Of a DNA stretch of 64,000 nt, positions 33,571 through 42,637 are shown in pieces. Source of the stretch: JBBQER01 sp052148155. GTDB lineage: Bacteria > Actinomycetota > Acidimicrobiia > IMCC26256 > PALSA-610. Position numbers and translations under genes: made by a program. The DNA is taken from positions 1-64,000 of the forward strand of contig JBKQIY010000133.1 in assembly GCA_052148155.1 (NCBI GenBank), in the 5' to 3' direction. Each line of letters opens with the position of its first letter. The stretch's first letter is position 1. The notes below the pieces were generated by a model. That model saw nothing but the letters and a program-made list of their open reading frames with translations, was not told where the DNA came from and ran no database searches.

Positions 33571-34308
33571 ATGAAGGGCTACAAGCCGATCATGACCTTC
33601 GGTGAAGACAACGCCGAAATCTATGACGATCTCGCCGTTCGTGGTGACGAGGCGGCAACGGTCGCGTTCCTCGAAGAGCTGGCGGGTGGGTGCCCTGCGC
33701 TGGAGCTGGCGATCGGGACCGGCCGGATCGCGCTGCCGCTCGCCGCGACCGGCGTCCGTGTCGACGGTATCGACTTCTCCGCTCCGATGGTCGCCAAGCT
33801 GCGAGCGAAACAAGGTGGCCACGAAATCGCCGTCACCGTGGGCGACTTCGCCGATGTTGCGGTCGCCGGCTCCTACCATTTGATCTACATCATTTTCAAC
33901 TCGTTCTTCAACGTGCTGACCCAGGACGATCAGGTCCGATGTTTTCAGAACGTCGCGGCACATCTCAGCGACGGAGGCTCGTTCGTCGTCGAAGGAGGCT
34001 GCACGCTCGGGTTCCTCGACCACTTGCGGGCAGGGCAATACGTCGAAGCCGAGTCGATCGAAGTTGACGCGGTGCGATTCGACCTGTTGCGCCTCGACCC
34101 GTCGACCCAGATGCTCTACGAGAACCATGTGCGCGTGTCACCCAACGGCATCAGCTTCAACCCTGTCGTGCAGCGGTATGCGTGGCCGACTGAGCTTGAT
34201 CTCATGGCCCGTATCGCTGGGCTGCGGTTGCAACAGCGGTGGGGCGGGTGGAACCGAGAAGCTTTCACTGCCGACAGCTACAACGTGATCTCTGTGTACA
34301 GCCGCTGA
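33571..34308 (+). CDS. Class I SAM-dependent methyltransferase
   Basis: 245 residues. Motif I is ALELAIGTGRIALPLAATG (about 43-61), motif II is VDGIDFSAPMV, and VTVGDFADV holds the acidic residue after strand 4. The C-terminal half is beta-rich, as in small-molecule methyltransferases of the DhkX/UbiE-like group. ATG 33571 has no good ribosome site; ATG 33592 is an alternative. Substrate unknown. Confidence 0.88.
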   Translation: MKGYKPIMTFGEDNAEIYDDLAVRGDEAATVAFLEELAGGCPALELAIGTGRIALPLAATGVRVDGIDFSAPMVAKLRAKQGGHEIAVTVGDFADVAVAGSYHLIYIIFNSFFNVLTQDDQVRCFQNVAAHLSDGGSFVVEGGCTLGFLDHLRAGQYVEAESIEVDAVRFDLLRLDPSTQMLYENHVRVSPNGISFNPVVQRYAWPTELDLMARIAGLRLQQRWGGWNREAFTADSYNVISVYSR

Positions 34309-34503
34309 CGGAAGTTCTCTGCGGACCAGCCGGCTCATTGCCTTGGCGTGTTCTGCGACAAGAACACCACACCCGATCGACACTGAGGGCGGCCCGGACG
34401 CGCGGCCCGGATGTCGCAACTGCCGGGTCGTGGACGCGCTGGCGTCGCGTGTATGCGACGTTTCTGTGATCGCCTCGGACGATTCGGTGAAACGCCAGAG
34501 CGC

Positions 34504-35337
34504 TCAGTAGCGGAGGTCGGCGAGCACGCCGTAATGGTCCGAGATCTGGATTGCATCGTCGGTCGGTCGCACCCCGAGCAGTTCGCAGTGCACAGGGTGG
34601 CCCGCGGCGCCTGCCTGTGGCCACGCCGACAGGACATAGTCGAAGCGGCGGTCCGGGTACCGTCCCACGGCTGCCAGCGGGTTCTGGTTAGACCACGTGA
34701 TGCCGCCACCGCCGTCACCGGCGACCTCCCACGCGTCGTAGAACACGAGTCCGGGTAAGGCTGTTGCGCTGCGGCCGGTGAGCATCCGGATCTCGTCCGA
34801 GTCGGGGCCGGCGTTGAAGTCGCCGCACACGACGATGACATGGCGGCGACGCGTCACTTCCTCGACGAACGCGCAGAGTTGACGGACCTGGCTTTGTCGC
34901 ACGGCGCTCCCGTCGAGGGGATAGTCGAGCATCACCACGAAGAACTGGACGAGCCCTCGCGGTCCTTCGATCGCGGCGAACAACGCTTCCCCGGATCCAT
35001 CGCCAGTTTCGCCGCGCAGCAGCCTGCGCTCGTGGCGCACGAGCGGCCAGCGAGACGCGATTCCAATGCCGGACGTCCAATCGTCTTGGGTTCGATCGCC
35101 GACGAACAGGACGTCGTGCATCCCGAGTCGCTGCGCGACCTGCTTTGGTTGTGTCGACTCCGTCGTCGACCAGGACTCAACGAGGCAGACCACGTCCGGG
35201 CTCGCCTCAGACAACACTGCTTCGAGTGCGACCTGTCGGTCCGCCCACCGGCCGTAGCGGCCCCACACGTTCCAGGTGACGACTCGCATCGTCGTCTCGA
35301 CCAGCGGGCCGTACGGCAAATAGGGGTCGAAGCTCAC
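34504..35337 (-). CDS. Endonuclease/exonuclease/phosphatase family protein
   Basis: 277 residues. The fold's active-site motifs are all visible: RVVTWNVWG, CLVESW (metal Glu), VVCGDFNAGPDSDE, FDYVL and ISDHYGV with the catalytic His near the end. There is no signal peptide. GTG 35337 includes the plausible start SFDPYLPYGP; ATG 35289 is the alternative. It may cleave phosphodiesters in nucleic acids, lipids or small molecules; the sequence does not say which. Confidence 0.88.
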   Translation of the reverse strand: MSFDPYLPYGPLVETTMRVVTWNVWGRYGRWADRQVALEAVLSEASPDVVCLVESWSTTESTQPKQVAQRLGMHDVLFVGDRTQDDWTSGIGIASRWPLVRHERRLLRGETGDGSGEALFAAIEGPRGLVQFFVVMLDYPLDGSAVRQSQVRQLCAFVEEVTRRRHVIVVCGDFNAGPDSDEIRMLTGRSATALPGLVFYDAWEVAGDGGGGITWSNQNPLAAVGRYPDRRFDYVLSAWPQAGAAGHPVHCELLGVRPTDDAIQISDHYGVLADLRY

Positions 35338-35605
35338 CGGCTGAGTCTGTCGCGTCAGCCAATCGTCCGCTCGACAGCCACGTCGAGTCCCCGACATTTC
35401 GGGACGATCCGATCCGCGTTTCGAATAACAGTCACCCGAACGCGAACCCGACGCGTCGCCGGCTGGTATCACCGAACGACGGCCGGTCGAGACGCGTGCG
35501 CCGCCCGACGCCGGGCAGACGATGTCGATCGCCGCAGATCTGAGCGGCGGCCGCACGGAGTGACGTACCGCAGTGCGCGCGGCCGGCGACGGGAACCGGA
35601 TGGTG

Positions 35606-36355
35606 CTAGACGGTCAGGATCTGAACGACCGCGTCGGTCGGCGTGAGATCTTCGAGGACGGCGTCAGCGTCGAGTGAGACAAGCTCGGACATTGGGATCT
35701 GGCCCGTCGCGACGAGAAGGCATCGCACGCCTCCAGCCCGGGCGCACGCGAGATCTCGTGGGGTGTCACCGATGACCCACACCTCATGGGGCCGGTAATG
35801 CTCACCGCGGAGTCGTTCTACACGTCCGAGCGCGATGGGAACGAGGGCCTCGCGATCAGGATGGTCGGTGCCGTACGCGCCGACCTCAACATCGAAGTAG
35901 GCGGTCAGGTCGAACGTCGACAACTTGACCGCCGCATTTCCGATCAGGTTTCCCGTCACCAACGTCTGGCGGACACCCGAGATCGCACTCAGCGAGCTGA
36001 GTACCTCGACGACGCCGCCGATCACCTCACCGCGGCGGCGTAGATCTTGTCCAGCGAGAGCCAACAGACGTTCCGCCTCGACCATCGCCGCGGGTAACAG
36101 CCGCGGAATCGCATCCGGCGCGATTTCTGCGGCCCGGAAGATCTCGGTCAAGATCTCTTGATCGGTTTTGCCGTGCATCGTGACCGACCCGTCCACGACC
36201 GACGCGCCCGACACCGCGGCCGCGGCCCGATAGATCGCTTCGGAACCGACTCCGCCGCCGCGAACCAAGGTTCCGTCGATGTCCCAAAGCAGCAGCCGTC
36301 GCACATACCAATACTTGCTGACGGACGACACGGTGCGCGTCTGTTTCGTCTCCAT
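35606..36355 (-). CDS. HAD-superfamily hydrolase
   Basis: 249 residues. HAD motif I is LLWDIDGTLV (the nucleophile Asp replaced in context as WDIDGT), motif II is TLVTGN, the motif III Lys is not certain, and motif IV is VIGDTPRDLACARA. The cap domain lies between about 45 and 120 (C1 type), as in phosphoglycolate phosphatase relatives. ATG 36355 was preferred to an upstream start. A small-molecule phosphatase role is likely. Confidence 0.86.
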   Translation of the reverse strand: METKQTRTVSSVSKYWYVRRLLLWDIDGTLVRGGGVGSEAIYRAAAAVSGASVVDGSVTMHGKTDQEILTEIFRAAEIAPDAIPRLLPAAMVEAERLLALAGQDLRRRGEVIGGVVEVLSSLSAISGVRQTLVTGNLIGNAAVKLSTFDLTAYFDVEVGAYGTDHPDREALVPIALGRVERLRGEHYRPHEVWVIGDTPRDLACARAGGVRCLLVATGQIPMSELVSLDADAVLEDLTPTDAVVQILTV

Positions 36356-36764
36356 GGCGAGAGGGCCGGCCGTCCGCCCGAAACAGAGACCGGCAGTGCT
36401 TCCACGAATCGTTTCGGCGCCGGCCGGCACACCCCGCGCGATGCTCGCGCCGTGCGGGCATGGCGCACCTGTGCGCGGGTCCCGCGTCGAGGCCGCCTTG
36501 ATGAGCCAAGCGCGACAGCGATCCGATCCCGCGAGCTACTCCGAGAGCTCAACAGCAGCTCATTTTGCGTTCGCATGCTCGACGGTGCGGCTCCATCGAA
36601 CGCGTCGCGTCGAGCGCGGAGGTACCGGCGTCGAGGTCGTCAGCACCGGATACGTCAAGCGCTGCGTACGATCCTCGCCGAGCAACCGATAACGCACACG
36701 AGTGCCGGGCGGTATTGATCCGGGACGGAAGGTCGACGCGTTGAGGTGCGGGATGGCCTGCGGT
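36356..36764. other. Intergenic region, no gene seen
   Basis: 409 bp between two minus-strand genes. Antisense open frames have no domain, start signal or protein-like composition. A pair of 7-nt inverted arms (CCGAAAC and GTTTCGG, near 36380 and 36410) is present but of doubtful meaning. Confidence 0.35.
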
Positions 36765-37655
36765 TCACTCGCCTCCGTCGACGCATATGGAGGTGCGTGT
36801 TCCGATTTTGTCGAGCGGGATCGTGTTGTATGTGCCGTCGCGGCAGGTGATGGCCTCGTTGTCGTGACTGAACACACCCTGGGGGGAGTCGTATCCGGGT
36901 ACCACCCAGGCGTGCAGCATCCATTGCGTCTTGCGCATCAGGGTGCCGTGTGCCGCGTTGCACAACGTTGGGGTCACGGTGGTGTCCGCGCCGTAGGGCG
37001 TATCAATCGTGCCGTCGCTTCCGTACACGATGCAGACGTTGGTGTGGAAGTGCCAGACGTCGTTCGGTCCCGCGAAGCCTTCGGGGATGCCCCCATACGC
37101 GGAGTAGTACATCAATCCGGCGATCGGGGAGTTCGGGTGGGTGCCGTCATAGATCAGCGACGCGGGATGCAGCACGTCGGAGTCGTCGAGCGTGCCGTTC
37201 GGGATCAGTGACTGGCCAATGGTCTGGAAGTGGAAATAGTGCGCGCCGAGGCCTGGAGCAAATGGTCCGGCACGTCGCCAGCCCGCAGCTTCGGCGTCTT
37301 TGACGGTCGGGTATCGCATTGCCACTTCGCGGGCGAGGACGAGTTGATGCTGCAACTCCGCCCGGGTGGCCGCGTCCATCGGCTGGTAGAAGACACTCGA
37401 GGTTGCTTGGTGTCCGTTGTCCAGCAGCGAGAAGCCTCGGTCTCCGATCGGAGCGGTCGCGGCAGGCTGAGCTGGCGCAGCCACGGTGACGACCGTCTTG
37501 GTGACTGTCCGAGCAGACGCAAGGCCATACGACGCGAGCGCCGTCGCGACGAGAACGACGACCGCGCATGCAATGACAGCGAGCCGGCGTCGCTTGCCGC
37601 CCGGACCCGAGCTTTCGCTGTCGCTGAGTTCGGATGTCCGCTCCAACGTCTGCAT
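36765..37655 (-). CDS. Membrane-anchored extracytoplasmic protein, unidentified
   Basis: 296 residues. A basic N-terminus and one transmembrane helix (about 25-46) anchor an extracytoplasmic domain. That domain contains GLGAHYFHFQTIGQ, NDVWHFHTNVCIVYGSDG, WMLHAWVVPGYDSP and FSHDNEAITC; the recurring His/aromatic pairs and four Cys suggest a metal-binding or disulfide-stabilised fold. ATG 37655 follows GGAGGG. The family is not recognised by name; the sequence looks well conserved rather than degenerate. Confidence 0.7.
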   Translation of the reverse strand: MQTLERTSELSDSESSGPGGKRRRLAVIACAVVVLVATALASYGLASARTVTKTVVTVAAPAQPAATAPIGDRGFSLLDNGHQATSSVFYQPMDAATRAELQHQLVLAREVAMRYPTVKDAEAAGWRRAGPFAPGLGAHYFHFQTIGQSLIPNGTLDDSDVLHPASLIYDGTHPNSPIAGLMYYSAYGGIPEGFAGPNDVWHFHTNVCIVYGSDGTIDTPYGADTTVTPTLCNAAHGTLMRKTQWMLHAWVVPGYDSPQGVFSHDNEAITCRDGTYNTIPLDKIGTRTSICVDGGE

Positions 37656-38043
37656 CGTGGCCCTCCAAAGCGTCGACTTCGTAACCGTAGGACCGATGAG
37701 GCCGCGGCGCACGCCCCAGCCGAATATTCCGGGCGCACGGCTCTTGGGCCGCGCTGCGATGCGGCGACGGTGCGGTGCATGCCTGAACGGTGGCGCCTCG
37801 CGGTCGTCGAGCGGGCCGTGCGAGCGGCGTGAGGTGAGCTCGACGCGCGCAGGGTCCGGCCGCACCGAATACGTGCCAACGTCATGCATCGCAGCCAGCT
37901 GCCGAACCTCTGCGTCGGCGCGTCCTCGAGGCGCGCGTCTGGATGACCCGTATCCGCCGTTCCGCTGCGGTTGATCCGAGGCCGGCGCGTTGTCGGTGGC
38001 CCGCGGCTAAATGATCTCTGTCCGGGTCGCAAATGTATGGGCG
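37656..38043. other. Intergenic region upstream of the anchored protein
   Basis: 388 bp between two genes of the same strand. It should contain the promoter of the gene at 37655 and the end of the methyltransferase transcript. No gene and no clear consensus promoter was seen. Confidence 0.35.
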
Positions 38044-38835
38044 TTATGTGACAGTGCGGGCGGTCAGGAACACGACGCGGGGTCGGTAGGGCTCCATCGT
38101 CTCGGTGACCGCCGCGGTTGCTGCGAGACGGGCGGCGGTGCGTTTGTCGGGTCCGAGGCTGGCGAGCCAGGCCGCGAAGTGGGCCTGGCCGAAGCGGTAG
38201 TCGACGAGAGCTTCGGGTTCGGTGACAGACACCTCGACGGATTCTTCGCGGACGTGGACGTCGATGAGCGCCGCGGCGGTCGCGGCGGTCTGCATCGGGG
38301 CCGCGGCACCGAGGAGCGGCGTTGCGCTGGTTTTGAGCTCTCGGTACCACGAGGGTGGCTCCCATCCGTGAGCCCGCGCGATCTCGTCGACCGTGTCACG
38401 GTTGCGGCTTCGGGAACTGTTCGCGTAGACGGTCGCGAGGACGGCACCGCCCGGCCGGAGTGTTCGGGCAAGCTCGACAAGTCCGCGCACCGGATCGGTG
38501 AGATGGTTCAGAACGAACGACGCGATGGCGGCGTCGAACCGGCGATCCGCGAACGGCAGACGCATCACATCGCACACGATGGCGGGAGGCCGCGTCGGGC
38601 GCTGCCACGCGAGCATGTCGTACGAGAGATCCGCTGCGACGATCAGCGTGGCACCTGCCGCGCGCAACGGAGCCTCGCTCACGCCGGTGCCGGCACCGAC
38701 GTCGAGCACGTGGGCGCCGTCCAACGCGATCGGTGCCCGTTCGACGAGCAGCGCCGCGATCGGTGCGTAGACGAGCGTCGCGCCGTGCGCCCAGCCCGCG
38801 GCAGCGCCGCGGTACGAATCGCGGGTCACGGCCAC
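38044..38835 (-). CDS. Class I SAM-dependent methyltransferase
   Basis: 263 residues. Motif I is VLDVGAGTGVSEAPLRAAG, followed by IVAADLSYDMLAW, VCDVMRLPFADRRFDAAIASFVLNHL and LVELARTLRPGGAVLATVY, the standard UbiE/Methyltransf_11 set. GTG 38835 was chosen where the protein-like sequence begins (VAVTRDSYRGAAAGWAHGA); GTG 38829 is equally possible. The longer frame upstream is Arg-rich and unlikely. Confidence 0.87.
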   Translation of the reverse strand: MAVTRDSYRGAAAGWAHGATLVYAPIAALLVERAPIALDGAHVLDVGAGTGVSEAPLRAAGATLIVAADLSYDMLAWQRPTRPPAIVCDVMRLPFADRRFDAAIASFVLNHLTDPVRGLVELARTLRPGGAVLATVYANSSRSRNRDTVDEIARAHGWEPPSWYRELKTSATPLLGAAAPMQTAATAAALIDVHVREESVEVSVTEPEALVDYRFGQAHFAAWLASLGPDKRTAARLAATAAVTETMEPYRPRVVFLTARTVT

Positions 38836-39070
38836 GGCGTCGGGGACAGGGCGGCGACGGGGCACGCGCCGCGCAATCCGTGTCGTTCCCACCCGCGCAG
38901 CTCGCCCGTGTCGGAGACGACGCCTTCGAAGCCGAAGCACGCGGCGTCTGCGAGCAGGCACAGATCGGGTTGGAACACCAACCGTGTGTTCGGCCAACAG
39001 CCCGTCTTCGGCGGGTGTCGCCGTGACCCGCGTTGACGGGTGCGATGTCCACGCATCGCAGGGAGGCCGC

Positions 39071-40513
39071 TCATCTGTTGCGGCCCGCGAGATGACGTCG
39101 TACTGCGTCGTGCACGATCGTGCCGTCGAAGATTCCCGGGTTGGTTCCAGTCCACAGCGCGACGGGATGCTCGAAGGTGAACTTCTCGAATTCTGCCTCG
39201 TTGAGATGCCCGCGCTCGACGAGCTCCCAGGCGCCGGACAAGACGTGACGCACGTCGGGGACGTCCCAATGGCCGATGTCGCTCGCGAAGATCGCCGGCA
39301 GTCGCGCGCCCAACGGGTTCAGGTGGGTGTCGAACGCGAGTGCCACCATCGGGTCGTCGGCTTCGCATCCGAAGAAGTACTGCTTCGTGAAGATCTCTCG
39401 CACGTCGTCGGGTGACGACAGCAGCGATTCCGCGAACTCGTCGACGGTGTCGTCGCCGACGATCGTCTCCGACAGCATGCTCAAACCGTCGTTGAGGCGG
39501 TCGCGCCGCTCCCGGACCCGGCCGCGCGCGTGCCGCTCGAACAAGTTCGCGAGCTCTGCACGGTCGAGCGCGCCAGGGTCGTACTGGGCGATCGCGGAGA
39601 CGTTGCGCTTCTCCCAATGGGCCAGGACGTCGCTGTAGAGGTTGCACGCCCACGCGGTGCCGCCTTCGAGGAAGGCGAAGCGAAGCTCAGGGAACCGTTT
39701 CGGCACACCACCGAAGAGCAACGAACGGGCACACAACTCGCCCGCGGCCGCGAAGTTGCCGATGTGGTTGAACACGTAGTTGCTCGGCGATGTGCGCGAA
39801 CCCCAACCTGCGCCCGTCGAATGGAACGTCGGCGAGATGCCAAGCTCGACGCACTTCGCCCACAGCGGCGAGTAGTCGTACATCGACGCGTGGCCGAGCC
39901 CGTCGATCCACCGCGCCGAGCCTCGCTGGCCAGGTATCGCACGAGAGACCGCTCCTCCCATCATCGCGGCGCGAAACCCGAGCTCGCCGACCGCATGCTC
40001 GAGCGCAGTCACCGCTTCTGCCGGGGAATGCGTCGGAATGCACGCGACGGGCACGAGGCGGTCCCGGTACGGCCCGTAGGCCTCGGCGACGTAGATGTTG
40101 AACGCGCGAGCCATTGCGTGACGCAACTCGTCGTCGTCGAGATGGATCGCGACGAGGCCATACGTCGGATACAAGAACGCGACGTCAATCCCGATCTCGT
40201 CGAGACGGCCGTACAACAGTTCCGGCAACATCGCGGTCGCTCGATCCAGCGTATTCCGCGTCGGAATTCCCCACCACGGCATGCGCGACACGCCAGCGGC
40301 GCGACGCTCGGCGACCGGCAACGATTGCACGAGTCGGCCACTGTCGACGATGACGTCGAAGCGCCGTGCCACCATCTCCCCTGCTTGTTCGACGATCAGG
40401 TCGCGCACGACCGGCAGGAACTCGATGATGTGACCGTCGCTGTCGATCACAGGATGATCGAGCCGAGCGCGGATACGAGATCCGTCCTCGCTCGGAGCGG
40501 ACAAGTTGGCCAT
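39071..40513 (-). CDS. Amidohydrolase family protein (amidohydrolase_2 type)
   Basis: 480 residues. The N-terminal HPVIDSDGHIIE provides the first metal-site DxH, PTFHSTGAG a later His, and ASDIGHWDVP near the end the final Asp, as in PF04909 TIM-barrel hydrolases and decarboxylases. The internal FLYPTYG and the WIDGLGH segment resemble actinobacterial members near lipid and aromatic catabolism genes. A TetR gene follows upstream on the same strand, 180 bp away, and may control it. Confidence 0.87.
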   Translation of the reverse strand: MANLSAPSEDGSRIRARLDHPVIDSDGHIIEFLPVVRDLIVEQAGEMVARRFDVIVDSGRLVQSLPVAERRAAGVSRMPWWGIPTRNTLDRATAMLPELLYGRLDEIGIDVAFLYPTYGLVAIHLDDDELRHAMARAFNIYVAEAYGPYRDRLVPVACIPTHSPAEAVTALEHAVGELGFRAAMMGGAVSRAIPGQRGSARWIDGLGHASMYDYSPLWAKCVELGISPTFHSTGAGWGSRTSPSNYVFNHIGNFAAAGELCARSLLFGGVPKRFPELRFAFLEGGTAWACNLYSDVLAHWEKRNVSAIAQYDPGALDRAELANLFERHARGRVRERRDRLNDGLSMLSETIVGDDTVDEFAESLLSSPDDVREIFTKQYFFGCEADDPMVALAFDTHLNPLGARLPAIFASDIGHWDVPDVRHVLSGAWELVERGHLNEAEFEKFTFEHPVALWTGTNPGIFDGTIVHDAVRRHLAGRNR

Positions 40514-40693
40514 CACGACCCAGTTTGCCAGGACTGCGGTTCGCGGTATCGAGCGAAACGCGCAACGTGTTCCAGCATGCCCGACACCGCGGTCGGCGCA
40601 GCAGGTTCGATCCTGGGCGTCTGCGCCACTTGCGAACGGCACGCGTTGCGAACGGTGTATGTCGTGGTGGCGGCCAGGTCGTGTCCGTGCCGG

Positions 40694-41344
40694 TCAGTGC
40701 TTGGGGGTTCGGGCCGCCAATCCGTCGTAGACGAGTGCAAGCACATCTCCGAAAAGTGCGGCGTCCACTGCGTTGGGGTCGACGATCTCCTCGAACGCGA
40801 GTCCCTGCGCGAGCGCGATGAAAGCCTCGGCGAGCCGGCCGGCGTCGAACGACAGCGGTACTCCCGTGTGTCGGTGTCGTTCTTCGATGGTGTGCGCGAG
40901 CGCGGCGCGTAACGACGCCTGACGAGCGCGGTAGCGGACGGCGAGCTCCTCGTCGCGGGCAGCTTGGGACCAGTATTCCTGGAGGAGTAGCAGCGTCGAA
41001 CGTTCTTGGTGCAAAAGTTCGGCGAGGCGGGCACTGACCGTCGCGGTCGTCGGAGTATCGCCGGGCGCGTCGGCAGTGATGGCCATGACAGCACGGACGG
41101 GGTCATCGAGACGCGTGCGCACCACCCCGAGGAACAGGTCTTCCTTGCCGGAGAAGTTGAAGTAGAAGGTGCCTTTGGACAGTCCCGCCCGGCGGATCAC
41201 TTCCTCGACCGATGTGGCCTCGTATCCCCGTTCGGCGAACACCGCGGCTGCGGCGTCGAGGAGCTCTTGGCGTGACGAGCCGTGCTCCCGTTGCGAGCGT
41301 TGTGGCCGGCCGCGACCTCGGCCGCTTGCTGTCCCGCCCATCAT
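40694..41344 (-). CDS. TetR family regulator
   Basis: 216 residues with the HTH at about 26-73 (ELLDAAAAVFAERGYEATSVEEVIRRAGLSKGTFYFNFSGKEDLF). The first ATG is at 41344 and a second at 41341. A TATTAT -10 element at 41350-41355 on the minus strand is 5-8 nt upstream, implying a nearly leaderless mRNA. A perfect-arm palindrome lies in the promoter, divergent from the membrane protein gene. Confidence 0.93.
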   Translation of the reverse strand: MMGGTASGRGRGRPQRSQREHGSSRQELLDAAAAVFAERGYEATSVEEVIRRAGLSKGTFYFNFSGKEDLFLGVVRTRLDDPVRAVMAITADAPGDTPTTATVSARLAELLHQERSTLLLLQEYWSQAARDEELAVRYRARQASLRAALAHTIEERHRHTGVPLSFDAGRLAEAFIALAQGLAFEEIVDPNAVDAALFGDVLALVYDGLAARTPKH

Positions 41345-41352
41345 CCCGCATA

Positions 41353-41370
41353 ATAGACGTTACCGTCTAT
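41353..41370. promoter_or_regulatory. Operator-like palindrome ATAGACG-N4-CGTCTAT
   Basis: Perfect 7-bp arms with a TTAC centre occupy the 39-bp gap between the divergent TetR and membrane protein genes. The site overlaps the -10 elements on both sides (TATTAT, minus strand; TATAAA at 41368-41373, plus strand), so one bound dimer could block both promoters. Confidence 0.65.
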
Positions 41371-41383
41371 AAATGAGGTGGCA

Positions 41384-42082
41384 GTGGCACAACCGCGATG
41401 GCAGAGCCTGAGCGGGGCAGTCGGGATCACACTGATTTTCGTGGTCCTGTTCGCGCCCGGGCCCCCACCGAAAGCCAGCGATTCCGCCGCCGTGCTCACG
41501 GGATTGCTCGTCGGCCGCCGAACCCTGTTGGTGGGCGGTGTGCTGGTCGCGGGTTTCGGCGTGATGGCATTGATCTGGTTTCTCGGGATGCTCGCGCAGC
41601 GGTTGCCCCAAGACGACGACGCAGCAACCTCACTGACGTGGGCCGCCATGACCGGCGGAGGCGTTGGCATCACGTTGCTCTTCGTCGGCATCTTGATCTT
41701 CGGCGGGACCGCATTTCGTGCGGCGGCCATGGGTGATCCGGCGGTCGTTCGAGCCGCGGTCGACACCGGCAACATGTTTATCGAGTCGAGCAAATACGGC
41801 TTCGCCGTCCTCATCTTCGCGACGTGCACGGCTTCGAGGCGTAACGCGTCGCTGTCGCAACGGACCGTTGTGGCCGGGGTCGTCTCGGCGGTGATCCTGG
41901 TCGCCAGCACGTTCCCGCCGTTCCTCGGTGTCCACGGCGTCGGCGAGTTCGGCGGGGGCATCGACGTCGTCGGCGCGCTCCCGGGTTTCGTGTGGATCGT
42001 CGCGCTCAGTGTCGCCATGGCGAGCCAGCCAACCACACTCCAACCCATCTCCGTCGGGGGACCCGACGCCCAATGTTGTTGA
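41384..42082 (+). CDS. Four-helix membrane protein, unidentified
   Basis: 232 residues with hydrophobic segments at about 12-28, 47-67, 90-112 and 160-185, plus a weaker one near the end. Loops carry ESSKYGFAVLIFATCTASRR and FLGVHGVGEFGGG. GTG 41384 sits 10 nt beyond the TATAAA -10, almost leaderless; GTG 41378 is too close to the -10. The operator suggests it is the main target of the divergent TetR. Function unknown; the next gene overlaps it by 10 nt. Confidence 0.72.
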   Translation: MAQPRWQSLSGAVGITLIFVVLFAPGPPPKASDSAAVLTGLLVGRRTLLVGGVLVAGFGVMALIWFLGMLAQRLPQDDDAATSLTWAAMTGGGVGITLLFVGILIFGGTAFRAAAMGDPAVVRAAVDTGNMFIESSKYGFAVLIFATCTASRRNASLSQRTVVAGVVSAVILVASTFPPFLGVHGVGEFGGGIDVVGALPGFVWIVALSVAMASQPTTLQPISVGGPDAQCC

Positions 42083-42444
42083 CCTCGCGATGGAAGCGCG
42101 GTCCCGCTGCTGGACCGGCCGCATTCGTCGCCGTCACCCGAACAGATTTCTCCCGCTACCGCGACATGCCCGGCGCGACGCTCGCCGCGCTGCGTCTGCG
42201 ACGCGCGATACCGGACACACCCGGCGCGATCGGTGTTTCCCTCGCCCTCCAGTTCGCGCGCCGCCGAACCTATTCTGTGTCCGCCTGGCAGACCGACGAA
42301 CACCTCCGTCACTTCCTGCGTTCACCTGCACACCTTGCGATCGTGACCAAATACCGGACGCGGGTCACCGTTCGCGGCGACAGCTGGACCGTCGAGCACT
42401 TCGTGTTATCCGACGCCTGGCGCACCGCGACACAGCTCCGCTGA
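42073..42444 (+). CDS. Small monooxygenase-like (DUF3291-type) protein
   Basis: 123 residues. The pattern FVAVTRTDFSRYRDMPGATLAALRLRRAI ... GVSLALQFARRRTYSVSAWQTDEHLRHFLRSPAH resembles DUF3291 and other dimeric alpha-beta-barrel (ABM-like) proteins, in which WxS/T..D...F..S..H is typical. ATG 42073 overlaps the membrane protein end by 10 nt, suggesting co-translation. No active-site residue can be assigned. Confidence 0.7.
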   Translation: MLLTSRWKRGPAAGPAAFVAVTRTDFSRYRDMPGATLAALRLRRAIPDTPGAIGVSLALQFARRRTYSVSAWQTDEHLRHFLRSPAHLAIVTKYRTRVTVRGDSWTVEHFVLSDAWRTATQLR

Positions 42445-42637
42445 CCGCCCAACGACAAACCGATCCGACCGCAGCGGTTCGGTGCAGCGGCCCGGTGGCC
42501 GTGGTGTCGCGACCGCGGTCATGGCACCGGGTCGTCGAGGCGGGTAGACCACAGCACAACGGTCGACGCAGCGGTCAGCTCCGTCTGCACGCGCTGTTCG
42601 ACCGTGCCGCATGTATGACAGATGGACCGGGGACATC

